From contig CAWGIG010000003.1 of assembly GCA_963822595.1 (NCBI GenBank), positions 372,001 through 436,000 on the forward strand: a DNA stretch of 64,000 nucleotides, written 5' to 3'. The position numbers and the translations under genes were made by a program. This document shows, piece after piece, positions 63,308 to 64,000 of the stretch (positions are counted from its first letter, which is position 1; the number at the start of each line of letters is the position of its first letter). The stretch comes from CAVRUH01 sp963822595. GTDB lineage: Bacteria; Chlamydiota; Chlamydiia; Chlamydiales; Waddliaceae. The notes beneath the pieces are model-generated. The model was not told where the DNA came from, did not search any database, and saw only the letters and a list, made by a program, of their open reading frames with translations.

Positions 63308-63625
63308 TCAAATAGGGTTTTCAGGCAATGAATTTTCAGGTATTTTATTGTCAGGTATACGATTTTCGGGAATCTTGTTAGCCGGTAGAGTATTGTTGGG
63401 TATAGGGTGGTTTTTTTGAAGGTAGTTTTGCCCATTAGGAATATTTTCTGGGGCAACCTCTTCGTAGTAGGCTTTTTCTTCCGGCAATTCACCGCCGTAC
63501 TGGAAATCTTTAGCCCTTTCTTGTTCTAAAGATTTCTCCATAGCATCTTGCTGAGCATAAACCATTGCTGCAGAGCTGAATACAAAAGCTGCTGTTATCC
63601 AAGACCTTAAATGATGTATTTTCAT
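63308..63625 (-). CDS. Small secreted protein with pentapeptide xPxNx repeats
   Basis: 105 residues with a signal peptide (ITAAFVFSSAAMVYAQ, cleavage near residue 24). The mature part is acidic then ends in about eight units of five residues with the pattern I/L-P-x-N-x (NKIPENRIPDNKIPENSLPE). The last unit runs to the stop. GAGGAGGTGAGG precedes the ATG, a very strong ribosome site. No family is recognised; a structural or wall-associated role is speculative. Confidence 0.7.
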   Translation of the reverse strand: MKIHHLRSWITAAFVFSSAAMVYAQQDAMEKSLEQERAKDFQYGGELPEEKAYYEEVAPENIPNGQNYLQKNHPIPNNTLPANKIPENRIPDNKIPENSLPENPI

Positions 63626-63730
63626 ACCTCACCTCCTCTTAAGCTAAGAATAGCAAAAGGACCATTTTTAGTCTTGGAATAATAACTACAGCCTGCTAAG
63701 ATGATCAAGTATATTTAATATAAGATACTT

Positions 63731-64000
63731 ATGACTCATTTAAAATGTTTGGTATTTTTACAACCCCCTGACGATTTTCATTCTAATGTAGAGGTTGCAG
63801 GATGCTTTTGCGAATGGGAAGATAAAATCCTTCTTCTCAAGCGCCACCCTGATAAACCCCAAGGAAACACCTGGGGTGTGCCCGCGGGAAAACTCGAAAA
63901 AAATGAGACTCCCAGAATGGCCGTCATTCGAGAAGTACAGGAAGAAGTGGGATTGGATATAGAGGATGATAGCCTAGAATTTCTAGGGGTACTCTATTGC
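63731..64000 (+). CDS. Nudix hydrolase (partial, truncated by the window end)
   Basis: The frame opens at ATG 63731 and is still open at 64000 (90 residues). It contains GVPAGKLEKNETPRMAVIRE followed by VQEEVGL, a full Nudix box with the metal-binding REVQEE core. The upstream CEWEDKILLLKR strand fits the family. The substrate cannot be told. Confidence 0.85.
   Translation, partial: MTHLKCLVFLQPPDDFHSNVEVAGCFCEWEDKILLLKRHPDKPQGNTWGVPAGKLEKNETPRMAVIREVQEEVGLDIEDDSLEFLGVLYC

Overview
The window comes from a member of the phylum Chlamydiae outside the family Chlamydiaceae, that is, an amoeba-associated or environmental chlamydia. Three kinds of evidence point there. First, several blocks keep an order I recall from Chlamydia: holB-tmk-gyrA-gyrB-DUF721, yidC-dnaA-lgt, ybeY-CBS protein, and a Pkn1-type kinase fused to a formylglycine-generating-like domain. 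Second, there is a 51-residue basic protein typical of Chlamydiae and Verrucomicrobia. Third, the host-interaction genes look eukaryote-facing: a giant ankyrin protein, two BTB/T1-domain proteins, a SopB/IpgD-like phosphatase and Inc-like bilobed membrane proteins. A complete classical menaquinone pathway (menF, menD, menH, menC, menE, menB, menA, menG) also separates it from Chlamydiaceae, which use the futalosine route. I do not assign a genus.

Layout. 1-6.3 kb: a partial membrane protein, a DUF2937-like protein, a nested palindromic repeat island, two tiny basic proteins, then the overlapping run ybeY, CBS/CorC-like protein and rny. 6.3-9.9 kb: two Inc-like genes bracket DUF3604, an NqrM-like small protein and menG/ubiE. 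10-15.8 kb: the men operon on the minus strand, with a frameshifted menH and a menD split into two ATGA-overlapping frames. 16-21.2 kb: an ankyrin protein whose C-terminus, carrying a HEPN-like motif, sits in another frame. 21.2-24.5 kb: brnQ, a secreted C1q/BclA-like protein and rarA. 24.5-30 kb: a SopB-like phosphatase behind a perfect consensus promoter, then menF followed by a BTB / coiled-coil / BTB cassette. 30-37 kb: holB, tmk, gyrA, gyrB, DUF721. 37-46 kb: ispH, a cytochrome P450, a low-molecular-weight phosphatase, a Pkn1-like protein that lacks the catalytic Asp, a TPR protein and tex. 46-51.6 kb: yidC, dnaA, tRNA-Pro(TGG), lgt. 51.8-60 kb: two unknown proteins, the first with a possible permuted-papain His/Cys pair, a repeat island, an alpha/beta hydrolase, a TsdA-like dihaem cytochrome c, a 927-residue lipase-motif protein and a small Smr protein. 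60-64 kb: a prolyl-oligopeptidase-family protease, a methyltransferase, a secreted protein with an xPxNx repeat and a partial Nudix hydrolase.

The most striking non-coding feature is a family of long inverted repeats whose arms contain AACAGGATAAGCAGGATCGC. Seven copies lie in the gaps between genes, each with an AT-rich variable centre except the last. At two sites the repeat supplies the stop codon or the last codons of the neighbouring gene. A second family, built on CACAGAG, and a 9-bp ATGGACNNN tandem also recur. Three frame disruptions fall within 2.6 kb (about 14,064, 15,285 and 16,662) and should be checked against raw reads before any biological reading.
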